From: Puccinellia tenuiflora
Lineage: Eukaryota; Streptophyta; Magnoliopsida; Poales; Poaceae
Assembly (NCBI GenBank): GCA_012064385.1
Contig: QRDG01000401.1
Coordinates: 227,174 to 291,173 of the forward strand
Reading direction: 5' to 3'
Length of the DNA: 64,000 bases
A model generated the notes under the pieces. It saw only the letters and a program-made list of their open reading frames with translations, was not told the DNA's origin and searched no databases. Each line of letters starts with the position of its first letter. The first letter of the stretch is position 1. Position numbers and translations under genes: made by a program. Positions 23,061 to 35,965 of this stretch are shown here, in pieces.

Positions 23061-24971
23061 TTTCTTATTAATCAGGAAATCAATTTAGGGCGTGGTCCAA
23101 TCTAGGGTTACCAAGCATACTTGAACTGATTCTACCGACAAGGGATAATCTTCGTCGCCACCTTTGATTGACGGCTTGTGAAAATGATGGAGAAATACGT
23201 CTGGTGCCACTGCCTTTTGCCTGGAGCCTATTCTGGCCAAGGCGTCAGCAGCTTCATTGTCATCTCGAGAGATATGTCGAACTTCTAAGCCGGCAAAGCA
23301 TCAGCCGAATTCGTCGACTGTTCTCCTGTATTCCGCCATTGTGGGACTTTTCGTATCCCAGCATCCGTCTAGTTGTTGAACAACAAGGTCCGAGTCGCCA
23401 TAGCAGAGGATGCGTTTCACTCCCAACTCCTTAGCCATATGAAGGCCATGGAGGAGAGCCTCATACTCTGCTACATTGTTAGTGGCGTTGAAGTGGATTC
23501 GGAGGACATAATTGAGTTTGTCGCCCTTAGGCGATTTTAGCATTGCTCCAGCCCCCGAGCCTTCCTTCATCTTTGAGCCATCAAAGTGCATTATCCAGTA
23601 CTGAGAATCCGGCAAAGGTGTGCTTTCCATCGGCTCTGTCCAGTCTGCAACAAAGTCGGCTAGAACTTGGGATTTGATGGCAGTCCTTGGCTTGTACTGG
23701 ATGTCGAAAGCTGCTAATTCGATGCCCCATTTAGCGACTCGGCCCGTTGCGTCGGCATTGTTGATGATGTCCTTTAACGGAGCCTTGCTGACCACCGTGA
23801 TTGTGTGATCTTGGAAGTAATGCCGTAGCTTTCTGGCCGCAAAGAATACACCATAGGCTAACTTCTGGTAGTGAGGGTAGCGCTGCTTCGAATCTGAAAA
23901 CACCTCGCTAATAAAATAGACAGGACGGTGATCCGGCCATTGCTTCCCTTCCTCCAGGCGCTCCACTACTATGACGACACTTATGACGAAATTCGTGGCC
24001 GACATGTAGAGGAGAAGCGGCTCCTTTTCCTTTGGAGCTGCTAAGATTGGAGCATGCGTCAATGTATACTTCAGCAGTGCCAAAGCTGCCTCAGCTTCCT
24101 CTGTCCAAACAAAATTGTCCGACTTTTTGAGGAGCTTGTATAATGGCAACGCCTTGTCACCAAGCCGGCTAATGAATCGGCTTACAGCCGCGGCGGAACC
24201 CGTAAGCCGCTGTATGTCCTTTAGACAAGTCGGCCTCTCGATGTTCTGAATCGCCTTTATCTTTTCCGGGTTAACTTCAATTCCTCTTTGAGAAACAATG
24301 AAGCCCAGAAGCTTGCCTGCGGGTACGCCGAAGACGCATTTTGCCGGATTAAACTTCATCTGGTACTCCCTTAGATTTGCAAAGGTTTCCGACAGATCAG
24401 CGATAAGATCGCCGCGCTTCTTCGACATGACCGCTATGTCGTCGATGTAGACGTGAACATTGCGGCCAATCTTCTTGTCCACACATCGCTGCATACACCT
24501 TTGGTAAGTAGCACCGGTGTTCTTTAAGCCGAAAGGCATTGTGACATAGCAGTAATTGCCATATGGCGTGGTGAAGGACGTCTTGATTTGATCTGACTCC
24601 TTCATCTTAATATGATGGTAACCCGAATAAGCGTCCAGAAAACATAGCATCTCTGAGCCGGCAGTTGAATCAATGACCTGATCTATACGCGGTAAGGCGA
24701 ACGGATCTTTAGGATAGACTTTGTTTAAGCCAGTGAAATCAATGCACATACGTATCTCAGAGGTGTTTTTCTTTGGGACTAGCACGGGATTTGCCAACCA
24801 ATCAGTGTGGACAACTTCACGAATGAATTTGGCGGCAGTGAGCCTTAAGATCTCCTTTCCAACAGCCTTGCGCTTCTCAGTTCCAAGCCGGCGGAGGCCT
24901 TGCTTGACCGGCTTTGCGTCCTTGTTGACTTTTAGGGAGTGCTCGGCAAGTTTCCTCGGGACACCTGGCAT
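23061..24971 (-). pseudogene. Reverse transcriptase and RNase H of the outer Gypsy element
   Basis: An open stretch from 24971 to 23301 encodes 556 residues. The reverse-transcriptase palm motif is VYIDDIAVMS (YIDD near 24440), with upstream FLDAYSGYHHIKM. The RNase H region starts with IMHFDGSK near 23590 and includes NNVAEYEALL. A stop at 23301-23303 separates the last RNase H part and the linker to integrase, which continue in decayed form to 23061. Upstream it joins the protease frame in phase across one stop at 25035-25037. These enzymes copy the element RNA into DNA. Confidence 0.9.
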
Positions 24972-25034
24972 GTCGGATGGTGACCAAGCGAAAATGTCTC
25001 GGTTCTCACGGAGAAACTTGACGAGCTCGCCTTC

Positions 25035-26003
25035 CTATTTGTCGTCGAGACCGGCACCGATGATGGCCTCCTTTGTCGGATCATCCTTTGAGAGCTTGAA
25101 TTTCTTGGTATCATCCTTTGGCTTGAAGCTTGAGTCAACCTTAGAGGACGGCTTTTCAGTTGCCGGCATCTCATCGGGACCCATTGTCTTCTTGAGATCC
25201 TCCAACTCTTCCTTGCAGATTTCTTGTTCAGCATGGACGACATTGGCGGCCTCACACTCCTTGGCTTTCTTGAAGTCTCCTTTGACTGTGATGATGCCAT
25301 TGGGTCCCGGCATTTTCAGCTTGCTATAGATGTAGTAGGGCCGAGCCATAAACTTGGCGAAAGCCGGACGTCCAAAGATTGCATGATATGCGCTTTTAAA
25401 TGGTACCACCTCAAGGGAGACATCCTCAGTCCGAAAATTATCAACTTCGCCAAAGGTGACCTTCAGGGTGATTTGTCCCATCGAAGAGGCTTGTCGTCCC
25501 GGCACAATCCCATGAAACTTCACAGTGTCGTGGGTGAGTTGTGACTCGGAGAGACGCATCCTCTTCAATGTTGCGGCATAAAGTATGTTGATACTGCTAC
25601 CACCATCCATGAGCACCTTTGTCAACTTGTATTTGTCGACTATAGGGCTGACGACTAAAGCGTAGGTGTGCTTTGCAGGAACTCTGTCCGGATGATCGCT
25701 GCGATCCCATGTGATGGGTGTGTCGGACCAATCCAGATATTGAGGAACTGCGTGCACCGTAGCATTGAGTTTTCGCCAAGCCGCCTTTTCTTTGCGAGAG
25801 GAATCTGTTGCCAGGTTGACGATGAGACTTTCGGCATGCTTAGGGAATTTGCTGCCTTTTTCTTTGGAGGCCGCGTCATCCGACTCTGACACAGCTTCCT
25901 CCTTCTCTTTGTCGTCTTTCCTGGACTTGCGCTTGTTCCTTGACTTGCCGGCTTTGGGGTCCTTGGCGATGTCCCGATTGATGTGACATTGTTGGATTGT
26001 GTG
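25035..26003 (-). pseudogene. Aspartic protease region of the outer Gypsy element
   Basis: The frame runs 285 residues from 25892 to a TAG at 25035-25037 and shares phase with the reverse transcriptase downstream. The active site reads LMDGGSSINIL and a later IFGRPAF is the usual Gypsy C-terminal motif. Coding sequence continues upstream of 25892 to the TSD at 26004-26008. There the inner Gypsy element interrupts it, and it resumes at 36535 in the gag region. The C-terminal 70 residues are Lys/Asp/Glu-rich. Confidence 0.85.
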
Positions 26004-26008
26004 GGAAC

Positions 26009-27039
26009 TGTTGTAGGCTAGGCCCGATCTTCACGGATTGAGGGGAAAGGGGATGAACACGAAGAACACGGAGGGTAGCGAGGGAGATTCGTGGGCAAAA
26101 CACAAGGATAACTAGCAAATCCTGTTGAGAACTCCACCCAACAACAAACCCTCAAAAAGGTAGCCTTTGGATCGAAAAATCAAAGCCAAACTTACTCTTG
26201 TTGAAACCGATTGCTCTTACCGGACGGTCCACCGATCCAATAGAATCACCGCAGTGAAAGATTGGTTTGCACTACTAGAGGACACCGCAGTGAAAGAGTA
26301 GCAACAACAAGATCTACCTCAACGAGGCACACTAGCTACGAGGGAGGAGGAGCATAGCTCTCACAAGTCTCAGATTCCGTCTGCCCTCGAAATGGGGAAA
26401 GTGGAAAGCTATTTATAGTCTATTACAAAACGGGGCAGGAAAGGTGGAACCGGCCTGGGGGCCGGCCTAGGCCGGCCTGGAGGCCGGCTGGCTCTGGGGG
26501 AACCGGCCTGGGGGCCGGCCTAGGCCGGCCTGGAGGCCGGCCGGCTCAGGTGGGTGACCGGCCTGGGGCCGGCCTAGGCCGGCCTGGAGGCCGGCTGCGT
26601 CGGGGGTGGGCCGGCCTGGCCGGCCTGGGCCGGTAGGGAGGCCGGCGGCTGGTGGGGCCCGGCCTGGGGCCGGCCTGGGCCGGGGAGGCCGGCGCCTCGG
26701 GTGGGGCCCGGCCTGGGGCCGGCCTAGGCCGGCTGGGAGGCCGGCCACCCTGTCTTCGCTCTTCTCCTCTTCTTGTCCATCTTCTTGGATCTCTGTCATC
26801 TTCTCCATCATCTTGGACCTTCTCTTGGTCATCTCTTGACTCCATTGTGGGTCATCATCCGGGTGGATCCTGAGTATGCACAAGGTACCGGCATGAGTAG
26901 CAAACCATTCAAAGGAAGGTCGAGATCACACATCGAGAGGAGCGAGGTCACCTTTTCATGAAGAGCCTTGACTCTTGATCTTGTCATTGGGCCATTTGGC
27001 GTGGTGTCCATGGTGTTGTCCACATGTGGGGCTACATCA
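26009..27039 (-). repeat. 3' LTR of the inner Gypsy element
   Basis: It has the TATA-like CTATAAATAG on the minus strand at about 26409-26418. A GC-rich palindromic array begins about 30 bp upstream of that box on the same strand. Confidence 0.92.
26449..26745. repeat. GC-rich palindromic minisatellite in the inner Gypsy LTR, about six units
   Basis: Units of about 47-56 bp are built around CCGGCCTGGGGCCGGCCTAG. The 18-bp stretch GGCCGGCCTAGGCCGGCC in several units is its own reverse complement. Open frames through it are Pro/Arg/Gly low-complexity and not genes. Confidence 0.95.
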
Positions 27040-27052
27040 TCTCCCCCCCCCC
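27040..27052 (-). promoter_or_regulatory. Polypurine tract of the inner Gypsy element
   Basis: On the minus strand a run of ten or more G followed by AGA abuts the LTR start TGATGTAG. Confidence 0.8.
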
Positions 27053-29664
27053 TTCGGAAAGAGTCGTCTTCGACTCGTCATCCCTCTTGAACGCTTGCAT
27101 CTCCGTGGAAAGGGGATAGGTCGGCGACGTTGAACGTGTCATGCACCAAGTACTTGGAGGTTGGGATATTGATCTTGTAGGCGTTGTCGTTGATGTGCTT
27201 GAGCACTTTGAAAGGTCCGTCACCGCGAGGAGCAAGCTTGGATTTTCTTTCATCCGGAAACGGTCCTTGCGGAGGTGTAGCCACACAAGATCTCCTTCTT
27301 CGAATATCATGGGCTTCTTCAACTTGTTGATCTTGGTAGCTTGGCGCTTGGTGTGCTCCTCTAGAGTTGCTCGAGTTGACTCATGTAATGTCTTCATGTA
27401 GTCGGCTCTTTTGTCGACGTCCATGTCAGGTGCGCTCGTGTAGAGGAAGTGGTAGGATGTCTAGGGCGGTGTTGGGGTTGAACCCATAGACAACCTCAAA
27501 CGGGCTTCGCTTGGTCGCCCGGTGGGAGGCACGGTTGTAGGCGAACTCGGCGTGCGGTATGCATTCCTCCCAACCTTGATGTTTGGCTTGATTAATGCGC
27601 GAAGGAGAGTTGATAAGCTTCGATTCACCACCTCGGTTTGGCCGTCGGTTTGTGGGTGGTAAGCGGTGGAGAAGAGGAGCTTGACTCCTAGCTTTGCCAT
27701 CAATGCCTTCCAAAAGTAGCTTGTGAACTTGACATCGCGGTCCGAAACAATGGTCTTCGGCACTCCATGTAGACGAACAATTTCCCTAAAGAACAAAGTT
27801 GCAATGTGTGAAGCATAGTTGGTCTTATTGCAAGGAATAAAGTGTGCCATTTTAGAGAAGCGATCGACAACAACAAATATTGAATCTTTGCCATTCTTTG
27901 TGCGAGGTAATCCTAAGACGAAATCCATGCTAATGTCGGACCAAGGTGTGTGTGGTATTGGTAAAGGCATATAAAGACCATGAGAGTTCAACGTGGACTT
28001 AGCTTTGAGGCAAGTTGGGCAACGACGCACCAAGCGCTCCACATCACGCGTCATCCTTGGCCAAAAGTAGTGTGTAGATAGCATGGCGAGTGTCTTGTCA
28101 CGTCCAAAGTGTCCCATGAGGCCTCCACTATGTGATTCCTGTAGAAGTAACAAACGGAGCAAGGACTCGGGAATGCATAGTTTGTTAGCCTTAAACAAGA
28201 AACCCTTGTGCAAGTAGAAATCATCGCAACCTTTGTCAATTGTGCACTTGGTAAAGATAGGACCAAAGAAAGAATCGGAAGCATAGCGTTCTTTAAGGTC
28301 ATCAAGACCCAAAACATTGATTTCAAGTTGGGTGAGTAAGATCATCTTGCGGGAAAGAGCGTCCGCAACTATATTGTCCTTGCCTTTTTTGTACTTCACC
28401 ACATAGGGAAAAGACTCGATGAATTCAACCCATTTGGCATGCCTTTTGTTCAAATTGGCTTGGGTTTTCAAATATTTCAAAGATTCATGATCGGAATGGA
28501 TAACAAACTCTTTGGGCCAAAGGTAGTGTTGCCACACTTCCAAAACACGTACTAAGGCATAGAGTTCATTGTCGTAGATTGGGTAGTTTAGGCGAGCACC
28601 ATCAAGTTTTTCGCTATAGTAGGCAACGGGACGGCCACATTGCATGAGGACGCCGCCGATTCCAAGGCCACTAGCGTCACACTCAAGTTCGAAAGTTTTG
28701 GAGAAATCCGGCAAAGCAAGTAAAGGAGCTTCGGTCAATCTCTTCTTGAGTTCATTGAAAGCCGATTCTTGAGCATTGCCCCAAATGAAGGGTACATTCT
28801 TTTTGGCAAGCTCATTCAAGGGGCAAGCAATTGTGCTAAAATCTTTCACAAAGCGACGGTAAAACCCAAACAAACCAAGAGCGCTACGAAGTTGAGCAAG
28901 ATTAGTTGGCGGTGGCCAATTTGTGATTGCCTCAACCTTAGAGGTGTCAACTTCAATCCCTTTTGAAGAAACCACATAACCCAAGAATACAAGCTTGTCG
29001 GTGCAAAAGGTGCATTTCTTGATGTTGGCAAAAAGCGAAGCATTCCGAAGGGCCAACAAAACTTGTTTCACATGGTCGACATGTTCATGCAAGGATTTGC
29101 TATAAACAAGGATGTCATCGAAGTAGACAACCACAAACTTGCCAATGAAAGTGCGCAAGACATGATTCATAAGACGCATAAATGTTGAAGGAGCATTTGA
29201 AAGACCAAAGGGCATGACAAGCCACTCATAAAGACCAAGTTTTGTTTTAAATGCGGTTTTCCATTCATCTCCTTCATGCATACGGATTTGGTGATAGCCA
29301 CTTTTCAAATCAATTTTGGAGAAGATAGTGGCACCACTAAGCTCATCTAGCATGTCATCAAGTCGTGGGATAGGGTGTCAATACCTCACCGTGATATTGT
29401 TGATGGGACGGCAATCCATGCACATTCGGAGTGTGTCGTCTTGCTTGGGGACGAGGATGACCGGAACGGCGCACGGACTCAAGCTTTCACGAACATGTCC
29501 CTTGGCGAGGAGTTCTTGAATTTGGCGCTCGATCTCCTTTGTCTCCTCGGGGTTGGTGCGGTATGGCGCTCTATTGGGTAGAGGGGCGCCGGGAATGAGA
29601 TCGATGCGATGTTCGATTCCACGTAGGGGAGGAAGTCCTTGAGGTAGCTCATCCGGAAAGACAT
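27053..29664 (-). pseudogene. Reverse transcriptase, RNase H and integrase of the inner Gypsy element
   Basis: The longest open part (29353-27461) encodes 630 residues. It includes reverse transcriptase with [11 protein letters not shown] (near 29100), RNase H ([13 protein letters not shown] near 28680), the H2C2 region with CPTCLKAKS near 28010, and the integrase core with DRDVKFTS and [10 protein letters not shown] near 27640. The N-terminal RT part continues upstream to about 29664 across a TGA at 29378-29380. A frame change near 27590 moves the late integrase into another frame (27713-27426), and the C-terminal DNA-binding part (GDLVWLHLRKDRF) follows to about 27060. No chromodomain was recognised. 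Confidence 0.9.
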
Positions 29665-29926
29665 CTTTGAATTCCTACAAGATAGACAACATAGACGGAG
29701 GAACTTGGGTTAAGTCGTTAGTGTCTTTGCCATCTCCTTTGCATAAGAGCACGAAGTGGAAAGTGGATGGGTTTGCTCTCACTTCCCTCATCTCACTTTT
29801 GGTGGCTAACAAGACTACGCCGGGACTCACTCTTTTCCCTTTCTCACTCATATTTGGCTTGTGGCTCTCACTCACGTGAATGTGGCTCGCTCTCTCACCA
29901 CTCAACTCACTAGGGGATTGTTTTTC

Positions 29927-31914
29927 TTACGCTCTTACAATTGTCTTGGCATTGTCGGCGATAATTTGGCTTGGAGTCATTGGGCGGAGCACTAGGATTT
30001 TATCGTTCCATTTGAAGCTATAGTAGTTGGTGCGCCCATCATGATTAGCGGCCTTGTCAAATTGCCAAGGGCGGCTAAGAAGTAAGTGGCAAACCGACAT
30101 AGGTACCACATCACAATCCACCGTGTCCTCGTAAGAGTCAATCTTGAAGGATACTTGAACCGTGTGTTGGATCTTCACGGTGTCGGAGTCACTAAGCCAT
30201 TGCACATGGTAAGGATTGGGGTGCTTCTTGTACATCAAATTGAGTTTCTCACATAGCTCCTTGCTTGCCAAGTTGTGACAACTCCCACCATCAATGATTA
30301 CCTTGATTGATTTGCCGTTGATGCCGGCCTTGGTTTCGAACAAGTTGCATCTTTGAGCGTCATCACCTTGGTTGATTGTAGTCAAGACTCGAGTGACAAC
30401 TAGAGTGGGGTTGGGGTCACCATCACAATAGATGTAGTCATCGTCGTCATCCAAGCTTTGCATCGTGGCAACCTTGTTCAATGCGTGGTACTCATCTTCA
30501 CTCATAGACTCATAGTCTCCATTTTCATTGACGATCATCACCTTCTTGTTGGTGCATTCAAATGACTTGTGCCCTTGACCTCCACACTTGTAGCAAGTGA
30601 TATACGACTTGACGGCTTGTGGTGAGGGCGTCGTCTTCTTGGGGGTGGTAGTGGGTTGCGGTGTAGAACTTTTGGCATTGCCTTGAGCTTGGACTTGAGT
30701 CATGGGTTGTGTTGATGATGAAGCTCTAGTGGCAAAGAAGGACTTGGCCTTGACATACTTGAGCTCTTCGGCAACTTGGCGCTCGACCTTCATGGCTTGA
30801 TGAACGAGCTCAACAAGGTTCTCATAAGGTTGGAATTCCACTATCTTCTTGATGGGGTACGTGAGGCCGTTCAAGAAACGTGCCATTGATTGTTCCTCGG
30901 ACTCTACAATGTGTGCACGGGAGAGAGTGGACTCCATCTCCTTGTAGTACTCGTCGACCGTCTTGAGACCTTGCTTGAGTTCTTGTAGCTTCTTGTACAA
31001 ATCGCGTGCATAATGATGTGGCACAAAGCGGTTGTGCATTTCCTTCTTCATGTCATTCCATGTGTCGATTGGGTCTTCAAAGGATGCTTGGAGTTGTTCC
31101 CACCATAGTTGCGCATAGCCTTCAAACTCGAGGGATGCGAGGTCAACTCGTTTGTCTCGCGGCACCTTGTAGACTCGAAATAGTTTGGAGACCTTAGATT
31201 CCCATGCAATATAGTCTTCCGGGTCGTTGGTGCCATGGAACTTAGGAATGACGAGCTTGGGAGGATTGAAATGGTTCTTGCGCTCATCCTCATCATCATC
31301 ATCATCATGGTGTCGATGGCGGTCTCGGTGACAATGCCTTGATGGTGGCGCGGCACATAATCCTCATTGTCTTCAAGATCAATATGATAGTCGGCCAATG
31401 GCACTCGGTGGGCTCGATGTGGAGGTAGGTCATGATGATGATGTCGATTATCTTCATAGCGGTGTTGGTGATCCAAGTTAGCATTTGGAATTGGTATCTC
31501 TTGTCGATGACGATCTTGATGGTGTTGATGGTGTACGATCACTTGGGGGTGCGGCTCTTCTTGACGATGTTGGTCTTGGTGTTGGTGATGGTCCAAGTTC
31601 GCTTGTGGAGGAGGCATGTCGTGGTGTTGACCTTGACCAGTCTCACTTGGACCTTTGCTTCGTACGGTGGAACGATGTGAATAACTTGAGCTTGATCGCG
31701 AAGAGTGCCGGTCTCGTCTCTCGAGAAGCTCCTCGAGGCGAATGGAACGCGCCTTGTTCTCACGTTGGTCGTCTTGTATTTGAGCGAAGCGCTCGGCGTT
31801 TTCACGTTATGCGGCGTGATGGCGCTCCTCGTAGCGGCGTAAGTTGTCGTCGATGTACCTCCTCAGGGCCTCCGCTTGTTTGCCGAAGTCGGCGTCTTGT
31901 TCTTCCCTAGCCAT
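29927..31914 (-). pseudogene. Gag and protease of the inner Gypsy element
   Basis: The likely start is the ATG at 31914, with an early TAA at 31807-31809. The N-terminal part is His/Gln/Arg/Asp-rich and low in complexity. A frame change near 31270 leads into the gag domain (LASLEFEGYAQLWWEQLQAS at about 31140), a zinc knuckle CYKCGGQGHKSFEC near 30580 (CX2CX4HX4C), and an aspartic-protease-like region with IIDGGSCHNLAS near 30290. The conserved 412-residue part (31165-29927) is open. Gag forms the particle and the protease would cut the polyprotein. Confidence 0.88.
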
Positions 31915-32989
31915 GATAAGCAAACACAAGTTATATGTGGAATATGTGGTGGCTAAAAACCGCTCTTACCTTTGGTTGATAGTATTGGACAAGTGGACTC
32001 GCCTTCCGAGACGATGGTGACACAAGAGTAAGAGTGTTTGATTAGCAATCCAAAGCGACTCACACACACACTTATGAGGAGCTTAGGTAAGGCAAAGTGG
32101 CAAGAAATCGAAACGAAACAAACGAAAAGGCTATTGCAATAAGTGGAAGATAACCACAAAGATCAAGAAACAAAAGAGACTAACCACACAATCCGAGAAA
32201 CAAAGGAGACTCACACGTGGAGACAAACGTGGATGGTGCGACTATAGGGAGGAGCAACTTGGACCTAACGAAGACTATGCTCGTGCCGCACCACCTCTCG
32301 AAGGACAACTAGCTCAAGTGTATGGGAAAGAGCACCCGATTTGCACAAGTGTACCCATTTCTCTATTGGTTATTGGAGCTTGAGGATGACTAGGATCACG
32401 GCTCGGTTTTTTTTTTGAATCTTTTCTATTTCTCTTTTTGCTTTATGCTTTTGCCCGAGCCGAGTCCGCTACAACTAGATGCTCACAAGATTATGATATG
32501 GTCACTTGGTGTCACACTAGTGCAATGCTCACACTATGAAGAGCTAGCTCCTAGGAAAAAGTTTCGCGAAATGGAAGGAGATGTGTCGGAAGCTATACCT
32601 TTGATGCCGTCGAGGTAGCGATGAAGCGACACGAAGATGAACTCGGTGAATAGTCGTGCGGCGGTAGTACCGGCCGAACGGGCGGTAGGACCGATTGCGG
32701 GCGGTAGTACCGGCCGTTCGGACGGTAGTACCGCCGGCGACGAATTGCGCGGCACGCTTGGACTTGGAGCGGAAAAGGCCTCCGGAAAACACCAACGGAA
32801 AGTGAGGAAAAGGTCTTAAGCACGAGATCCGTGGATCAAAACCACAAATCGCTCACCAAATCGAAAGATCGAACGAAATCCATATGGGCTATTTTTTTTG
32901 AATTTCCGAAATTGGTATGGGAAAGAAAAATTTTGGTGGAAAAATGGCTAAAGAAGGTGGAAACACGATCCAAATCCGTGGAAACCCTT
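31915..32989 (-). other. Untranslated leader of the inner Gypsy element
   Basis: This is roughly 1.1 kb between the primer-binding site and the gag ATG. It holds a poly-T run near 32407 and a locally palindromic GGTAGTACCGCC / GCGGTAGTACCGG repeat cluster at about 32650-32735. No coding region was recognised. Confidence 0.55.
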
Positions 32990-33002
32990 GCTCTTGATAC
33001 CA
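32990..33002 (-). promoter_or_regulatory. Primer-binding site of the inner Gypsy element
   Basis: On the minus strand TGGTATCAAGAGC lies 2 nt after the 5' LTR end (ACAACA). It resembles the initiator tRNA-Met site TGGTATCAGAGC with one extra base. Confidence 0.75.
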
Positions 33003-34439
33003 AATGTTGTAGGGCTAGGCCCGATCTTCACGGATTTGAGGGGAAAAGGGGATGAACACGAAGAACACGGAGGGTAGCGAGGGAGATTCGTGGGCAAAAC
33101 ACAAGGATAACTAGCAAATCCTGCTGAGAACTCCACCCAACAACAAACCCTCAAAAAGGTAGCCTTTGGATCGAAGAATCAAAGCCAAACTTACTCTTGT
33201 TGAAACCGATTGCTCTTACCGGCAGGTCCACCGATCCAATAGAATCACCGCAGTGAAAGATTGGTTTGCACTACTAGAGACACCGCAGTGAAAGAGTAGC
33301 AACAACAAGATCTACCTCAACGAGGCACCCTAGCTACGAGGGAGGAGGAGCATAGCTCTCACAAGTCTCAGATTCCGTCTGCCCTCGAAATGGGGAAAGT
33401 GGAAAGCTGAAAGTGCATGGTTGATCCCATGCATGGTTTTGGTAATTAATGACAATTTCTATGGACTAATATTTGCATTGAGATATATTTGTAGGTGTCC
33501 ATTTGCTTGCTTGTCTCCATTTGTTGGAGTCAAGGTCTTGCTTGTTCTCCATGTGTTGGAGTCAAGGTTTAGGGAAAAAGATCATTGGTTGATCAAGGCC
33601 AAGGTGTTCGTCATCAAGACAAAGGCCAAGTGAAGATATGCCGAAGAGGTGCTTCTCCCATCTTGGGGTATGGGGGAGCCACATGTGAATCTTCACCAAG
33701 CAAAGCGCAATCAAGAAGATGGTTCGTCTTGAGGAAATGAAGATCGTCTCCATCGACCTCAAGTGGATTAATGCGCAAGGCAAAGGTATGTTCTTGATAG
33801 GGTTTCTATTTTACCGGTCTCATGATGTTTAGTGAGAGACCGGGTTATAGGATAGATAGCCGTACTATCAAGAGGGGCTCTCGACCGGTTATCGGGATCG
33901 TATCGTCGTAGAGAGCACAAACCTTTGCATCCATGCAATCATCTCTATTGGTTCTTATTTGCCTCTTATCGTGGTGTGATCTTGGTGCTTGTCGTGCTCG
34001 TCATGACAAGGCTAAGTTCACCAAAAACGGTTTTCGTATGCGTCTTCGATTGCGTTTTCGATATTGGAGATTTTGCCGGTTCATCCGTGCGGAAGATTTA
34101 TCTCTTCCATTTCTTTTCAAAATCTCCATTGCTTGTTTGCCATTTACAAAGGTTGCATTTGTCGTCCTCTTTCCAACAAAATTGGTTTCATGTCATTTGG
34201 ACTTCATTTGCAAAAGATACGGCATTTCCGATTTTCAAAAAGGAGGTTTTCCCGGCGTGTCCTTTTTACAGAGGTCAAACTCTCTCCTCTCTCCTTGTGA
34301 CCTCCGCCTCACATGATGGACAATGATGTTTCTCTGCATGATCTTGTAGAGCTTTTCGTTGCGAGTCCAACGAGCCCAAGATCATCGAAAACGGAGTCCG
34401 GATGCAAAAGATATGCCCGTTTTCATATTGCTCATTCTG

Positions 34440-34870
34440 CAGTTTTTCTGAGGGGCGGAATTTCCGGCCCGAGGTCCGGAAATTCCGGCCCGGGGCGGAA
34501 ATTCCGGCCCTGAGTCCGGAAATTCCGGTCCTCGGAAGTTCCGGCCGTTGCACCGGAATATCCGGCCCATATTTTCATCTGAGCTTTTTGGCTAAGTCTT
34601 TTTGGCTTTTCTCTCTGGAGGGGGTCCGGAATTTTGCCTCGGAAGTTTCCTCGGAAATTTCCGGGGGTCCGGAATTTCCGGTCTTTGGTCCGGAATATCC
34701 GGCCCAAGGAAAATTTGGCTAAGTCATTTTCGCGTTTTCTCTCGGGTGGGGGTCCGGAACTTTGCACCGGAAATTTCCGGGGCACCGGAAATTCCGGTGT
34801 ATGCCCCGGAATATCCGGCCCCAGGCCGGAAGTTCCGGCCCTTTAACCCGGAATTTCCGGCCCTGCGGTT
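34440..34870 (+). repeat. CCGGAAATTCCGG palindromic array in the solo LTR
   Basis: Many short units are variations of CCGGAAATTCCGG, an odd-length palindrome. Examples are GGAATTTCCGG, CCGGAATATCCGG and GGAAGTTCCGG, separated by 5-40 bp. Open frames here are low-complexity. Confidence 0.93.
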
Positions 34871-34872
34871 TT

Positions 34873-34907
34873 CCAACGGCTAGTTTTTGGGGGAGGCTAT
34901 AAATAGC
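34873..34907 (+). promoter_or_regulatory. Core promoter of the solo LTR
   Basis: CAACGGCTAGTTTTTG is followed by GGCTATAAATAGCC, a TATA box in a small inverted repeat. The same AACGGCTAGTTTTTG-TATAAATA arrangement occurs in the Copia LTR at 56794-56825. Confidence 0.75.
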
Positions 34908-35965
34908 CCCCTTCTTCCCCAAGTGCTGGTTGCTTGTCTTGCTCACTTGCTTTTCTCTCTCCTCCATTGTTGCTAACCTTGTGAGCTTGATTCCTCTCAA
35001 TCCCTCCAATGATTCTTGCCCAAACTTAGGGATTCAAGAGAGGAGATCTAGATCTACCATTCCACCAATCAAATTCTCCTCTAAGTGAGGGGAACCTACT
35101 GGATCTAGATTTGGGGTTGCTTTGTGTTCATCCCCTTTGTTCTTCCTCTCTTATTCTCCCCAAAGCATTTGTTGCTTGGTTGGAATTTGAGAGTGAAGGA
35201 TTTGACCACTTTGTGTGTTCTTGCCTCTTGCATTAGTTGCATCGGGTTGCTCTCTCCACGGTGATACGTGAAGATCGAAGTTGAGAAGCTTGTTACTCTT
35301 GGGTGCATTGTGTTCCCAAGAGCTTGTTGCCTCTTGGGTGCATTGTGTACCCTAGACGGTTGGAGGTGCCGCGAAGACTTCGAGTTGTGAAGCTTCGGCA
35401 CGAGTTTGGGAGCCCCCAATTAAGTTGTGGGTGTGTGCCCCAAGAAGATTTGTAAAAGGGCTCCGGAATCCGTCTCGAAGGATTCCGATAGTGGAAGGTG
35501 AACCGATCCCTTGGGTGAGGTTCATCGGAGAATAGGGTGAGGCCTTTGTGGCATCTTGAGTAGGCCTCTTGTGGCGAGCTCACACCCCTCCAACGAGACG
35601 TACTCCCTTAACAAGGAGGAACTCGGGAATACATCCTCGTCTCCGCGTGCCTCGGTTATTTCTATACCCGAGCTTTACTTATGCAATTTACATTGTGATA
35701 GCCATAGTGCTTGAAGTTCATATCTTGCTATCTTCTTGTTGCTTGAATTGCTTAGCTTAAGTTGTTGGTGCACATAGGTGAACCTAGAATATTAGGTTGT
35801 TGGCTTGTTAATTTAAACACACAGTTTTATTCCGCAATTATCAAGCCCCTAATTAGAAAAGTTTTGATCGCCTATTCACCCCCCCCTCTAGGCGACATCC
35901 GGGCATTGTTTGTTCTTTCAAAAGCTATTTATAGTCTATTACAAAACGGGGCAGGAAAGGTGGGG

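Larger units (their letters stand above)
33408..35920 (+). mobile_element. Solo LTR, 2513 bp, Copia (Sirevirus-like), TSD AAAGC
   Basis: It starts TGAAAGTGCATGG, ends GTTCTTTCA, and is flanked by AAAGC at 33403-33407 and 35921-35925. The TGAAAG...CTTTCA ends match the Copia LTR at 56237-57530. The segment 35405-35640 is closely similar to 57088-57330. A palindromic array and a TATA box are described separately. No internal coding region is present. Confidence 0.92.

Noticed and set aside
26467..26883. Pro/Arg/Gly-rich frames in the inner Gypsy LTR and its sister at 35910-36362.
   Set aside because: They are translations of the GC-rich minisatellite within an LTR; no domain and no conservation of frame between the sister arrays.
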